Below are positions 42,807 through 50,227 of a stretch of DNA of 64,000 nucleotides, in pieces. Source of the stretch: Trinickia acidisoli (lineage in GTDB: Bacteria; Pseudomonadota; Gammaproteobacteria; Burkholderiales; Burkholderiaceae); the NCBI RefSeq assembly GCF_017315725.1, contig NZ_JAFLRG010000001.1:2418001-2482000 (forward strand), read 5' to 3'. Position 1 is the first letter of the stretch. Each line of letters starts with the position of its first letter. The notes below the pieces were generated by a model. It ran no database searches. It had not been told where the DNA came from and worked only from the letters and a program-made list of their open reading frames with translations. Position numbers and translations under genes: made by a program.

Positions 42807-44126
42807 TCAACGTGCAGACGCGACCGCGTCGCGCGTCGCGCTTGCCGGCGGTTGACGCTTGGCTTCCTCACCTGGCACGGCGCGGCCGAAGATCGCGCCC
42901 AGCAAGCCGGTACGCCAAGCGAAGACGAGCAGCGTCGTCGATAGCGTCCCTTCGCCGATAACACGCGCAAGCGCCATCCCCAGGGCACCGTAATGCGGCG
43001 CGAGTAAAAGCGCCGACGTGAGATTGGCCGCGGCGGACATCAATCCCGCGATGGCCATCAGGCGATCCTTCTTGCGCGGCAGCAAGACGTAAAAGCCGAC
43101 GAACTGGTTGAACGCCGAGAACGGGAACATCCAGGCAAAACGCTGCAAGACGTGCGCACTCGGGGCAAACGCCTTGCCCAAGATCAGCGGCAGCACGTAC
43201 GGCGAGAGCACGAGCGCACCGCCCAATGCGAGAAACCCGTAGCCGAGCAGCAGTGCGGCACCGCGCCGCGTCGTCACGCGCGCGCCATGGTGATCGTTTT
43301 GCGAGATCTGCCGCGAGATCGTCGGAATGAACACCTGCGATGCGGGCCCCATGAGACTCAAGCCGATCGATGCGAAACGCTCGGCGGCACCGTAATACCC
43401 CACTTGCGTGGGCGTCGAGAGCAGCGTCAGCAAATACGTCGACGCGGACGTCAGCACGACCGAACCGGTCGAATAGAGAAACAACATCGTCGAATCGCGC
43501 ATGAGACCCGGCACACCGCGCAATTGCAGGCGCGGCCAACCGATGTCCTTCACCGTCAGGCGGTACGCGATCGCCGTCGAGCAAACGCCGGCCGCTAGCA
43601 GGCTCGCAAGCACCATCGTCGAATCGGACGGCCCATGAACGAGCAAGAGCACGAGCACGAGGCTCATCACGAAGCCGATCACCTCGATGATGATGGGCGT
43701 GCGAAAGTGCTGCCGTCCTTGAAACAGCCAGCTCACGTTGCATCCGTTGAGCACCCCGAGCAACGTCGCGAAGATACCGATGAGCGGATGCTGCGACAGC
43801 ACGGGCGAGCAAAACGTCGCAATCAGCCCGATAAGGCCGACGCCGCAGCCCATCGACATGCGCGCGCTCAGATGCAACGAAAAGATATGGTTGTGTTCGT
43901 GCTTCTCATGCACTCTCGACGCGTCGCGCATGCCGACGAACGTGAAGCCGAAGCTTACGAGCATCCATATGACGTTCATCAACGACATGGCCGCGAGCAC
44001 GCGGCCGTACTCGGTCACGCCGAGCACACGCCCATAGAACGGGATGACCACCAGGAGGTACAAGTACCTCATGATGTAGCCGACGTACACGAAAACGAGT
44101 ACGCGCGTGTTCTCTTTCTTGTCCAT
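42807..44126 (-). CDS. Wzx-type polysaccharide flippase
   Basis: 439-aa polytopic membrane protein (about 12-14 helices) of the MATE-like polysaccharide transport family. The N-terminus (MRYLYLLVVIPFYGRVLGVTEYG) has the pattern of Wzx/RfbX proteins, followed by GLMRDSTMLFLYSTGSVVLTSASTYLLTLL in the middle and a PFSAFNQFVGFYVLLP block. It would flip undecaprenyl-linked repeat units to the periplasm. It is last in the leftward part of the exopolysaccharide cluster, 66 bp after the GT2 gene, and ends 17 bp from the convergent double-IclR gene. Confidence 0.82.
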   Translation of the reverse strand: MDKKENTRVLVFVYVGYIMRYLYLLVVIPFYGRVLGVTEYGRVLAAMSLMNVIWMLVSFGFTFVGMRDASRVHEKHEHNHIFSLHLSARMSMGCGVGLIGLIATFCSPVLSQHPLIGIFATLLGVLNGCNVSWLFQGRQHFRTPIIIEVIGFVMSLVLVLLLVHGPSDSTMVLASLLAAGVCSTAIAYRLTVKDIGWPRLQLRGVPGLMRDSTMLFLYSTGSVVLTSASTYLLTLLSTPTQVGYYGAAERFASIGLSLMGPASQVFIPTISRQISQNDHHGARVTTRRGAALLLGYGFLALGGALVLSPYVLPLILGKAFAPSAHVLQRFAWMFPFSAFNQFVGFYVLLPRKKDRLMAIAGLMSAAANLTSALLLAPHYGALGMALARVIGEGTLSTTLLVFAWRTGLLGAIFGRAVPGEEAKRQPPASATRDAVASAR

Positions 44127-44192
44127 AGCAATATTTCATAGGCCGCCGCCCTTGAAGCGACGAGAACGCCGAGCTTCGCTTGCGCACTCTCT

Positions 44193-45203
44193 TCAGTGTG
44201 CCGCGGTGCTCCGACGCGCTAGTGGATTGGAAATGAAGCGCACCACATAGTTCGACAGCGGCGCGTAGGGAACGAGACACAGGCACGACAAGCCGATCGT
44301 ACCGACCTTTTTTGCCACGCCCCAGAACGGATTGGCTACGATCGAGTGCAAGTAATCGCGGGACTCGAATGCGAACCAGCGCCAGCGGTCGATCAGCGGC
44401 GCACCGTAGACCTCGCTGCAAAAAATGGCCTTCTCGTGCGAGAAGTCATGAAACGACGGTGGCAATTCCACGTCGAGGCGGTCACGCACCACGTAGCGCA
44501 GCGCGCTCCAACGCGCCGCATAAGCCTTGGGTGCTTTATTGTTCTTTTCCGAATTGGCGAACGATACGTCCTGGGGCGCGGAATTATGGACACGATACGC
44601 GCCGAGCGACCGACCAATCGAGGCAACTCGACCGACGAGCGCAACGCCGTAAATCGCAAAAAAATCGGCGCCGTAGCGGCTTTCCGACGTTTCGGGAATC
44701 GGGAAGAACCGGCGCAGCGCGCTTGCCTTGTAAGCGTTGCCCGATGCGGGCGGCGACGGATAGAGCCAGCCCTCGCGCAGCAACGTTCCGCAATCGGACG
44801 GCGCATCCGAATGCGGCACCGTCACACCGGTGCCGGTGCCGTCCTGGGAAATGACGTCGAGCCGAAACTGCACCTTCGCGTAATCGCCGGAATCGAAACG
44901 CCGCATGACCTCGGTCACGGCGTTCGGGTACAACAAGTCGTCGGCATCGAGCAAGATCGCGTACTCGGTGTCGATCTCATCGAGCGCGCGGTTGTATGCG
45001 GACACCTGCCCGCCGTTCGGCTTCAACACCGCTCGAATACGGGAGCCATAGCTTGCAATGATCGCGCGCGACCCGTCGGTCGAACCATCGTCGACGACGA
45101 GCACTTTCGTCGCGGCATAGTCTTGTTCCAGCGCCGAATCGATGGCGTCGACAAGAAACCGCTCGTAGTTATAGTTACAGATCGCGATCGTGACAGACTT
45201 CAT
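44193..45203 (-). CDS. Family 2 glycosyltransferase
   Basis: 336-aa GT-A glycosyltransferase. The N-terminus VTIAICNYNYERFLVDAIDSAL with VLVVDDGSTDGS is the nucleotide-binding region, and the DXD-type motif is LLDADDLLYP (about residue 90). A C-terminal amphipathic/hydrophobic segment (IGLSCLCLVPYAPLSNYVV) suggests membrane association. It adds a sugar to the lipid-linked repeat unit in the cytoplasm. The ATG at 45203 has AGGAG ten bases upstream, so the upstream frame start is not used. It is followed by the Wzx gene and preceded by a 283-bp gap after the response regulator. Confidence 0.85.
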   Translation of the reverse strand: MKSVTIAICNYNYERFLVDAIDSALEQDYAATKVLVVDDGSTDGSRAIIASYGSRIRAVLKPNGGQVSAYNRALDEIDTEYAILLDADDLLYPNAVTEVMRRFDSGDYAKVQFRLDVISQDGTGTGVTVPHSDAPSDCGTLLREGWLYPSPPASGNAYKASALRRFFPIPETSESRYGADFFAIYGVALVGRVASIGRSLGAYRVHNSAPQDVSFANSEKNNKAPKAYAARWSALRYVVRDRLDVELPPSFHDFSHEKAIFCSEVYGAPLIDRWRWFAFESRDYLHSIVANPFWGVAKKVGTIGLSCLCLVPYAPLSNYVVRFISNPLARRSTAAH

Positions 45204-45486
45204 CTGAACCCTACTCCTCTTGGCAACCACTCACTGAAGGATCATCATTCGTCGGCAGTCTCCGCGTCGCCACGCTCCCTATCCTCGCCAAGCGGATAAT
45301 TCGGCAGCCCTCTTGTGTTGCATTGCAGAATAATCGACAGAAAAAGGTGCGATACGAACGGGGCTGAAAATCCCGAGGTCTTGACCGAATAGGTTGAGCA
45401 TAAACATGCGGTGCATCCAAGCGAGCAGCAATTCGTGTGCCACCGCTTTCGTGTGCACCGCTTCGTTTGCACAGCCTATCGGCGGT

Positions 45487-45939
45487 CTACCCCGCACTCG
45501 GCGGCAGCGTGACGACGCCACACCAAAATTCGCGTATCGAGCACACGACCTGCACGAATTTTTCGAAGTCGACAGGCTTCGTCACGTAGCAATTGGCGTA
45601 ATGCGCGTAGGTGCCGAGAACGTCCTCTTCGGCGGTCGATGTCGTCAGAATCACGACAGGAATGCACTGGAGCACGGGATCTCTTTTGATCTCGGTCAGC
45701 ACTTCACGGCCGTTCTTGCGCGGCAGATTGAGATCGAGAATGATAAGGCCCGGAAGCCGGCAATCGGCATACGCGCCCTCACGGTGCAAATAAGCGAGCG
45801 CCTCGACGCCGTCCTCGGCGACACGCAATGGGTTGAGTACCTTGTGATACGCGAACGCCTCACGCGTCATCATGACGTCGGTGGGACTGTCTTCGACGAG
45901 CAAAATCTCGACGATCTCGCCGCCAATGCCGGTAGTCAT
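45487..45939 (-). CDS. Single-domain CheY-like response regulator (Rcp1 type)
   Basis: 150-aa stand-alone receiver domain. The acidic pair is in LLVEDSPTD, the phosphoacceptor Asp in LIILDLNLPRKNG, the conserved Thr in VVILTTSTAEED and the Lys in CYVTKPVDFEKF. The long loop of the DLNLPRKNGREVL type is typical of the Rcp1 group paired with phytochrome-like or other hybrid kinases. GGAG precedes the ATG at 45939. No kinase is adjacent. Its insertion between exopolysaccharide genes, on the same strand, suggests it controls assembly or signalling linked to the polymer (inference). Confidence 0.85.
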   Translation of the reverse strand: MTTGIGGEIVEILLVEDSPTDVMMTREAFAYHKVLNPLRVAEDGVEALAYLHREGAYADCRLPGLIILDLNLPRKNGREVLTEIKRDPVLQCIPVVILTTSTAEEDVLGTYAHYANCYVTKPVDFEKFVQVVCSIREFWCGVVTLPPSAG

Positions 45940-46061
45940 CGCAGGTCTCCTTCGCCGGCACGTCCCTTGTATCGATGCGTGCCTTTGCTGCGGATACTAG
46001 CAGATGGTCCTACTTTGACAAGGTCGCATTACATCGATCGCCTATGTCTCGCGTCGTCGCT

Positions 46062-46132
46062 CGAAAAAATAAAAACGCGCCACGTGCGCGCTCACGCCGG
46101 CTACGAAACCGGCTTGAACGACACGTGGCGCG
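46062..46132 (-). terminator. Strong bipartite intrinsic terminator after the 36-aa gene
   Basis: Outer stem CGCGCCACGTG (46076-46086) pairs exactly with CACGTGGCGCG (46122-46132). An inner hairpin GCCGG (46096-46100) / CCGGC (46109-46113) lies inside. On the minus strand the stem is followed by a TTTTTATTTTTT tract (46062-46075). It follows the stop of the small gene at 46148-46258 by 16 bp. Confidence 0.85.
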
Positions 46133-46147
46133 CCGCCCCAGCGCCTA

Positions 46148-46258
46148 TCAGTGTGCAACACACATGAAATGCGCGGGGGCCACCGACCCACCGGACAGCG
46201 AAGCGGTCAAAGCGCCAATTCCAAGCACGGCTGCAACAAAGTAGACCAACAGCGGCAT
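46148..46258 (-). CDS. 36-aa hydrophobic peptide with strong ribosome site
   Basis: A minus-strand ORF of 36 codons starting at ATG 46258, with TGGAGGTGAG close upstream, one of the best Shine-Dalgarno sequences in the window. The peptide begins MPLLVYFVAAVLGIGALTAS, a likely single membrane helix, then a short Ser/Gly/Pro-rich tail with one Cys and two His. It is followed at once by a strong bipartite terminator, so it is a complete small transcription unit. I do not recognise a family. It lies between the CheY-like gene and the ATP-grasp gene of the exopolysaccharide cluster. Confidence 0.65.
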   Translation of the reverse strand: MPLLVYFVAAVLGIGALTASLSGGSVAPAHFMCVAH

Positions 46259-46479
46259 CGCTCACCTCCATTACATCGATTAATTAATCAGTTGCTTGGT
46301 AACGCTGCATCCACGCATATTTCCGGCTCACGCACCAAAATCTCAGCGCGTGCGCCCTTTGATTCGGCAAAATTTCACGACATGCCTCGGCGAGATTAGC
46401 GAGTCAATTTCGCATCATTTTTCCTGCGGTCGCGAAAGCACGAACAGTTGTCGCATTTCCCCGATGCCGAAATGCAACC

Positions 46480-47517
46480 TCAAAAGCAGCCGGTGCGCCG
46501 CATGCGCTCGAACCCCTCGGCCGATTCCTTCAGCATGCGTCCCCACCTGTAATCATGGCTCTCGGGCATGAAGCGCAGCAGGCCGGCGCCCGGCGTGAAG
46601 GTCAGTTCGCCGAAATAAACTTCGCTTTCCAGCGAATAAAGATCGACACGCACATAGTCGAACCCTTCGGCCAGCCGCAAGCCGAGCCGCTCGAGCTCGC
46701 CCCAGTTCGCCGGCCGCGGTATCGGTGCGTCGCTGGGCCGATAATCGCCGAACGAGACGTCGATCCGGTGCCAATGCTCGTCGTAAAGATCGCCGCGCAC
46801 ATCGCCGAAGCGATCCGCGATCACCATCGTGTGGATACACGGCCCTCCAGGGCGACCCCCGAATATATGAAGCTTCAGGTCGGACGGGATCATGCCGGAG
46901 CCATCGACCAGCAACTGCTCGAAGTAAATCCGCGGCTTGATGTAACGGTAGTGCCGCTCGCGCGACGAACGATAGAAATCGATCGACAACCATTTGTCGG
47001 CGAGCTTGCTCAGCGTGTCGAACGACGTCGCCGATTTGTCGCGCACGACCTCGACGAATGCACAGCCATGATTGGCCTTCATGACGAACGATGACGGCAA
47101 CGCGTCGAAGACTTCGCGCGTGAATGTCTCAGGCGCCGCGATCAGCGGAATCAAATGTTCATCGCCGATTTTTTCTCGCACGTACTCGCGCACGGCGAGC
47201 TTGTCGGTCAAGTCGACCCATCGCATCTCCGGATGCAGACATCGCAGCAAGATCGCCTCGTTGAATGCCTCCGGATGCCGCATATTCGGCCACCGGCCAA
47301 GCAGGCGACGATGCTGAATCTGCATGAACGCATAATCGGGCAACAGCCGCTTCGCGCCGTGCCAAGCTGCCTTGACCGCGCCGCGAAGGCCCTCGGAATC
47401 GTGCGCTGTCGCATGAGCCAACGGCGGCGCCGACCGTTCATACGCAGGCGACGCCGCGCCCGGCGTCGACCGGCCTGTGGCGGCGAGCGGGCGCCGTCGT
47501 ACTTCGACCTCGTTCAC
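46480..47517 (-). CDS. TupA-like ATP-grasp protein
   Basis: 345-aa protein of the TupA-like ATPgrasp family found in capsule and exopolysaccharide clusters. Features: FNEAILLRCLHPEMRWVDLTDKLAVREYV, the SFVMKANHGCAFVEVV strand with nucleotide-binding Lys, IYFEQLLVDGSG, DLKLHIFGG and the late YVRVDLYSLESEVYFGELTFTPGAG metal/ATP region. Members attach amino acids or related groups to sugars or polymers. The start is GTG 47517, with AAGGAGG six bases upstream. It follows a secreted glycosidase gene by 58 bp in the same operon. Confidence 0.78.
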   Translation of the reverse strand: MNEVEVRRRPLAATGRSTPGAASPAYERSAPPLAHATAHDSEGLRGAVKAAWHGAKRLLPDYAFMQIQHRRLLGRWPNMRHPEAFNEAILLRCLHPEMRWVDLTDKLAVREYVREKIGDEHLIPLIAAPETFTREVFDALPSSFVMKANHGCAFVEVVRDKSATSFDTLSKLADKWLSIDFYRSSRERHYRYIKPRIYFEQLLVDGSGMIPSDLKLHIFGGRPGGPCIHTMVIADRFGDVRGDLYDEHWHRIDVSFGDYRPSDAPIPRPANWGELERLGLRLAEGFDYVRVDLYSLESEVYFGELTFTPGAGLLRFMPESHDYRWGRMLKESAEGFERMRRTGCF

Positions 47518-47575
47518 GTCGATCCTCCTTAGTAGTCCTAACCAGCGCGCATCGCCCGGCTGCGCGCGGCTGCCT

Positions 47576-49018
47576 TCACGCTCTCTGAGTCACGACGAGG
47601 TAGGCGAGATGCTCGGGCGTCGCCCCCTCGCCTCCGTTGACTGCTTCCGGAACGCTGAAATCGATCGACAAAACGCCGTCGCTCGAGCGAACCGACACGG
47701 CGCTCGCATCGGCGGCCTCGCCCGTCAACGCATCGATCATGGATACGCCCAGACGCTCCGGCTGCATCCCGGACCCGCCGCTGATGGTTGCCGTTCTCGG
47801 CCCGGGACTCGCCCGCACTTGGAGGACGAGATCGGAGCCCGAGCGCAACGCGAGTCCCGATGCGCTCTGACCGAATCCAAGGCGGCCGTCGAAACGCGAG
47901 AGCGCCCCGCCGACCGTCTTGTTCAACACGACGAGCGACGTGCCCGAGACGTTGTACGTGCGCGGATTGCCGCGATGCGTGAGACGGAACGATTCGAAAC
48001 CGTCCCAGTGGTACACCATCGAGACATATTTGTTGGGGTCGTCCCATGCATGGTCGAGCGCCCATACCGCGAACTTGAAGAAATACATCGGCAGGTAATG
48101 CGGATCGATCATGTAGCGATCGCCGATTTCGGTCTGCCACACGCCGCGCACAGAGCCGTTGGCGACATAACGCTCATAGAGCGGCGTCAGCGCATCGACG
48201 CCTAGGTAATGCGTGTCGAGATAGTCGACCCAATCGAGCATGCGTGCATTGACGACGGGGCTCCGATACTCGAGCCACTTCATGTAGGTGTCGAGCCCAC
48301 CCTGATCGGGCCAGCCGCCATAGACGACATATCCGCCGTACTTGCGCACGATGCGCGCAGCCGGCACGTGCACGAGTTCGACGTAATCCTGCATCGCCCG
48401 GTCATAGGGCTTGGCCAACGCTCGCTGCCGATTGAAGTTCTTGCCGTGCCAGAAGCTCGCTTGCGGAGCGCCGCCCGATAACCGGCCGGCCGCCTCATTC
48501 CAGATTTGGAAATAGCGCACGTTATAAGGCGGCGCGATATAGGTGCGCACGACCGTTTCGACATAGCGTTGCCAAACGCTGTCGTCCTTGGGTGCCGAAC
48601 GGCCGTCGCCGGAAACGCTCGCGTTCCACTTCGGCGTATAGCCGAGCAGCAGCAGCGACTGAATGCCGTTCCGATTGTTCTGCAAGATGGCCGGCGGCAG
48701 ATCGTGATCGAACGCGGACCCGGTCTTGTCCACCTCGATCGGATCGTTCGGCGAATTGCGCTGGCCGGGCCCGACGGAATCGCGGCCCCAGCTCAAGCCC
48801 ATCGCCTTCCACATGGCGATGTCGGCTGACGTTACCGGCCAGCCGTTGGCGCCGATCAACTGCGCGATACGGCGCTCGCCGGTGCTGGATGCGCTCGCAC
48901 GGCGCACAGATCGCACAGCCTGCGCGGCCGGCGCACCCACGCTCGCTGCAGCGCCCGCGGCGGCCATCGCAGCCAGCAGCGCTCGCCGCCGCCGCGAAAA
49001 TTCGAAACGCTCCGTCAT
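47576..49018 (-). CDS. Tat-exported glycoside hydrolase (clan GH-A)
   Basis: 480-aa secreted enzyme. The N-terminus SRRRRALLAAMAAAGAAASVGAPAAQA is a twin-arginine-like signal with an AQA cleavage site. The TIM-barrel pattern has the acid/base Glu in YFQIWNEAAG and the nucleophile Glu in GVWQTEIGDRYM, like GH39/GH5-related enzymes, followed by a beta-rich C-terminal domain (about residues 370-480). It probably trims or depolymerises the exopolysaccharide in the periplasm or at the surface. It is within the leftward EPS operon between the GT4-type gene and the ATP-grasp gene, 27 bp from the former. Confidence 0.78.
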   Translation of the reverse strand: MTERFEFSRRRRALLAAMAAAGAAASVGAPAAQAVRSVRRASASSTGERRIAQLIGANGWPVTSADIAMWKAMGLSWGRDSVGPGQRNSPNDPIEVDKTGSAFDHDLPPAILQNNRNGIQSLLLLGYTPKWNASVSGDGRSAPKDDSVWQRYVETVVRTYIAPPYNVRYFQIWNEAAGRLSGGAPQASFWHGKNFNRQRALAKPYDRAMQDYVELVHVPAARIVRKYGGYVVYGGWPDQGGLDTYMKWLEYRSPVVNARMLDWVDYLDTHYLGVDALTPLYERYVANGSVRGVWQTEIGDRYMIDPHYLPMYFFKFAVWALDHAWDDPNKYVSMVYHWDGFESFRLTHRGNPRTYNVSGTSLVVLNKTVGGALSRFDGRLGFGQSASGLALRSGSDLVLQVRASPGPRTATISGGSGMQPERLGVSMIDALTGEAADASAVSVRSSDGVLSIDFSVPEAVNGGEGATPEHLAYLVVTQRA

Positions 49019-49045
49019 GCCTCACGCTCCTTCGTCGCGCAATCG

Positions 49046-50173
49046 TCACGCAACCGAACGCACGGCAATCGCCGGCTCGATTTCATACGTCTCCCCCCTC
49101 AATATCTTCATCAACTCGCACGCCGATCGATCCCAACCGTGCGCATGAGCATGGAGCAAACCTTTTTCCTTATAGCTCGCGCGCAGCGCGTCGTTGGTCA
49201 ACATGCGCTCGATCTTGTCCGCGATATCCTCGACCGACTCCGCATCGCAGTACATCGCCGCGTCGCCGCACGCTTCGGCCAGCGCCGGATGTTGCGACAC
49301 GATCGCCGGGCATCCGCAAAACATCGCTTCAAGCGGCGGCAGCCCGAATCCTTCGTACAACGAAGGAAATGCGAGACAAGCGGCATGCTCGTAAAGCGCC
49401 TTCAACTGGCCGTCCGATACATAGCCGGCACGCACGATCTGCGCGTTCGACTCATGCGCAGCCGCGCTATCGGGCGCCTCGCCGGACTGCGCGAACACGC
49501 GCGAGTTCGCGCCGCCCACGACGACGAACTTCACGCCGCGCAGATAGCCGAGACGCCCGACAGCCGCTAGTACGCGCGCCAAGTTCTTGCGCGGATCGAG
49601 GCTGCCGACGATCACGCAGTACTTCACGTTCGCGAGCGCGAGACGATCGACGATCGACGGGTCCGATTCGATCCGACCGAAATGATCGGTGCCTGGCCGC
49701 ACGACGCGCACGCGCGATTCATCGACGCCGAGCAGCGCGCAGATACGCGCTTTCGAAAACGCCGACACAGTCAGCAAGATCGGCGCATGGCGAATCAGCA
49801 TCGCGAACTTCACGCGATACCACGTGCGAAACATCCAAGAAAACGTGAGGGGCGTGTCGTAGACGGCCATATCGTGAACCATCACGACATGGCGCCGCTT
49901 GAAGATGGGCCCGCTATTGCACAAGCTGAGCAACAACTCGCCGCGCGTGGCCAGCGGCAATGCAATCTGCTCCCACAAATCGCCCTTCAACCACGGCACC
50001 CGCCGTTGCCGCTCGAGCGGCGATGCCGCTTCGAGTGCATTCTTGGGTACAGCCATTTCGATCTCGTTCGCCGCTGCGCAGGTCGACCGGACAGCGCGCA
50101 GCAGCTCGTAAGCCACTCGCTGCACGCCTGTCAGACGCTGCGCGGTGAACTTGCCGTTGACTACGAGACGCAT
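49046..50173 (-). CDS. GT4-type glycosyltransferase
   Basis: 375-aa GT-B glycosyltransferase. The acceptor-side N-terminus is MRLVVNGKFTAQRLTGVQRVAYELL and the donor-side motifs are VIVGSLDPRKNLARVL, IVRAGYVSDGQLKALYEHA and FPSLYEGFGLPPLEAMFCGCPAIVS, with the retaining-type EGFGLPPLE (E-x7-E) motif. It resembles mannosyl/rhamnosyltransferases, which fits the ManC gene upstream. The ATG at 50173 follows GGGAG closely; an upstream frame extension is unlikely. A 10-bp-arm hairpin (50199-50222) separates it from the tyrosine kinase gene. Confidence 0.85.
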   Translation of the reverse strand: MRLVVNGKFTAQRLTGVQRVAYELLRAVRSTCAAANEIEMAVPKNALEAASPLERQRRVPWLKGDLWEQIALPLATRGELLLSLCNSGPIFKRRHVVMVHDMAVYDTPLTFSWMFRTWYRVKFAMLIRHAPILLTVSAFSKARICALLGVDESRVRVVRPGTDHFGRIESDPSIVDRLALANVKYCVIVGSLDPRKNLARVLAAVGRLGYLRGVKFVVVGGANSRVFAQSGEAPDSAAAHESNAQIVRAGYVSDGQLKALYEHAACLAFPSLYEGFGLPPLEAMFCGCPAIVSQHPALAEACGDAAMYCDAESVEDIADKIERMLTNDALRASYKEKGLLHAHAHGWDRSACELMKILRGETYEIEPAIAVRSVA

Positions 50174-50198
50174 AGTTCTCCCGAATAGGTGAAACGAT

Positions 50199-50222
50199 GC
50201 GGCCGCGTACGCACGCGGCCGC
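50199..50222. repeat. Strong hairpin between wzc and the GT4 gene
   Basis: GCGGCCGCGT (50199-50208) and ACGCGGCCGC (50213-50222) form a perfect 10-bp stem with a 4-nt loop, directly after the kinase stop on the minus strand. No T-tract follows. It could stabilise the 3' end of the upstream message or attenuate downstream expression. Confidence 0.65.
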
Positions 50223-50227
50223 ACACG

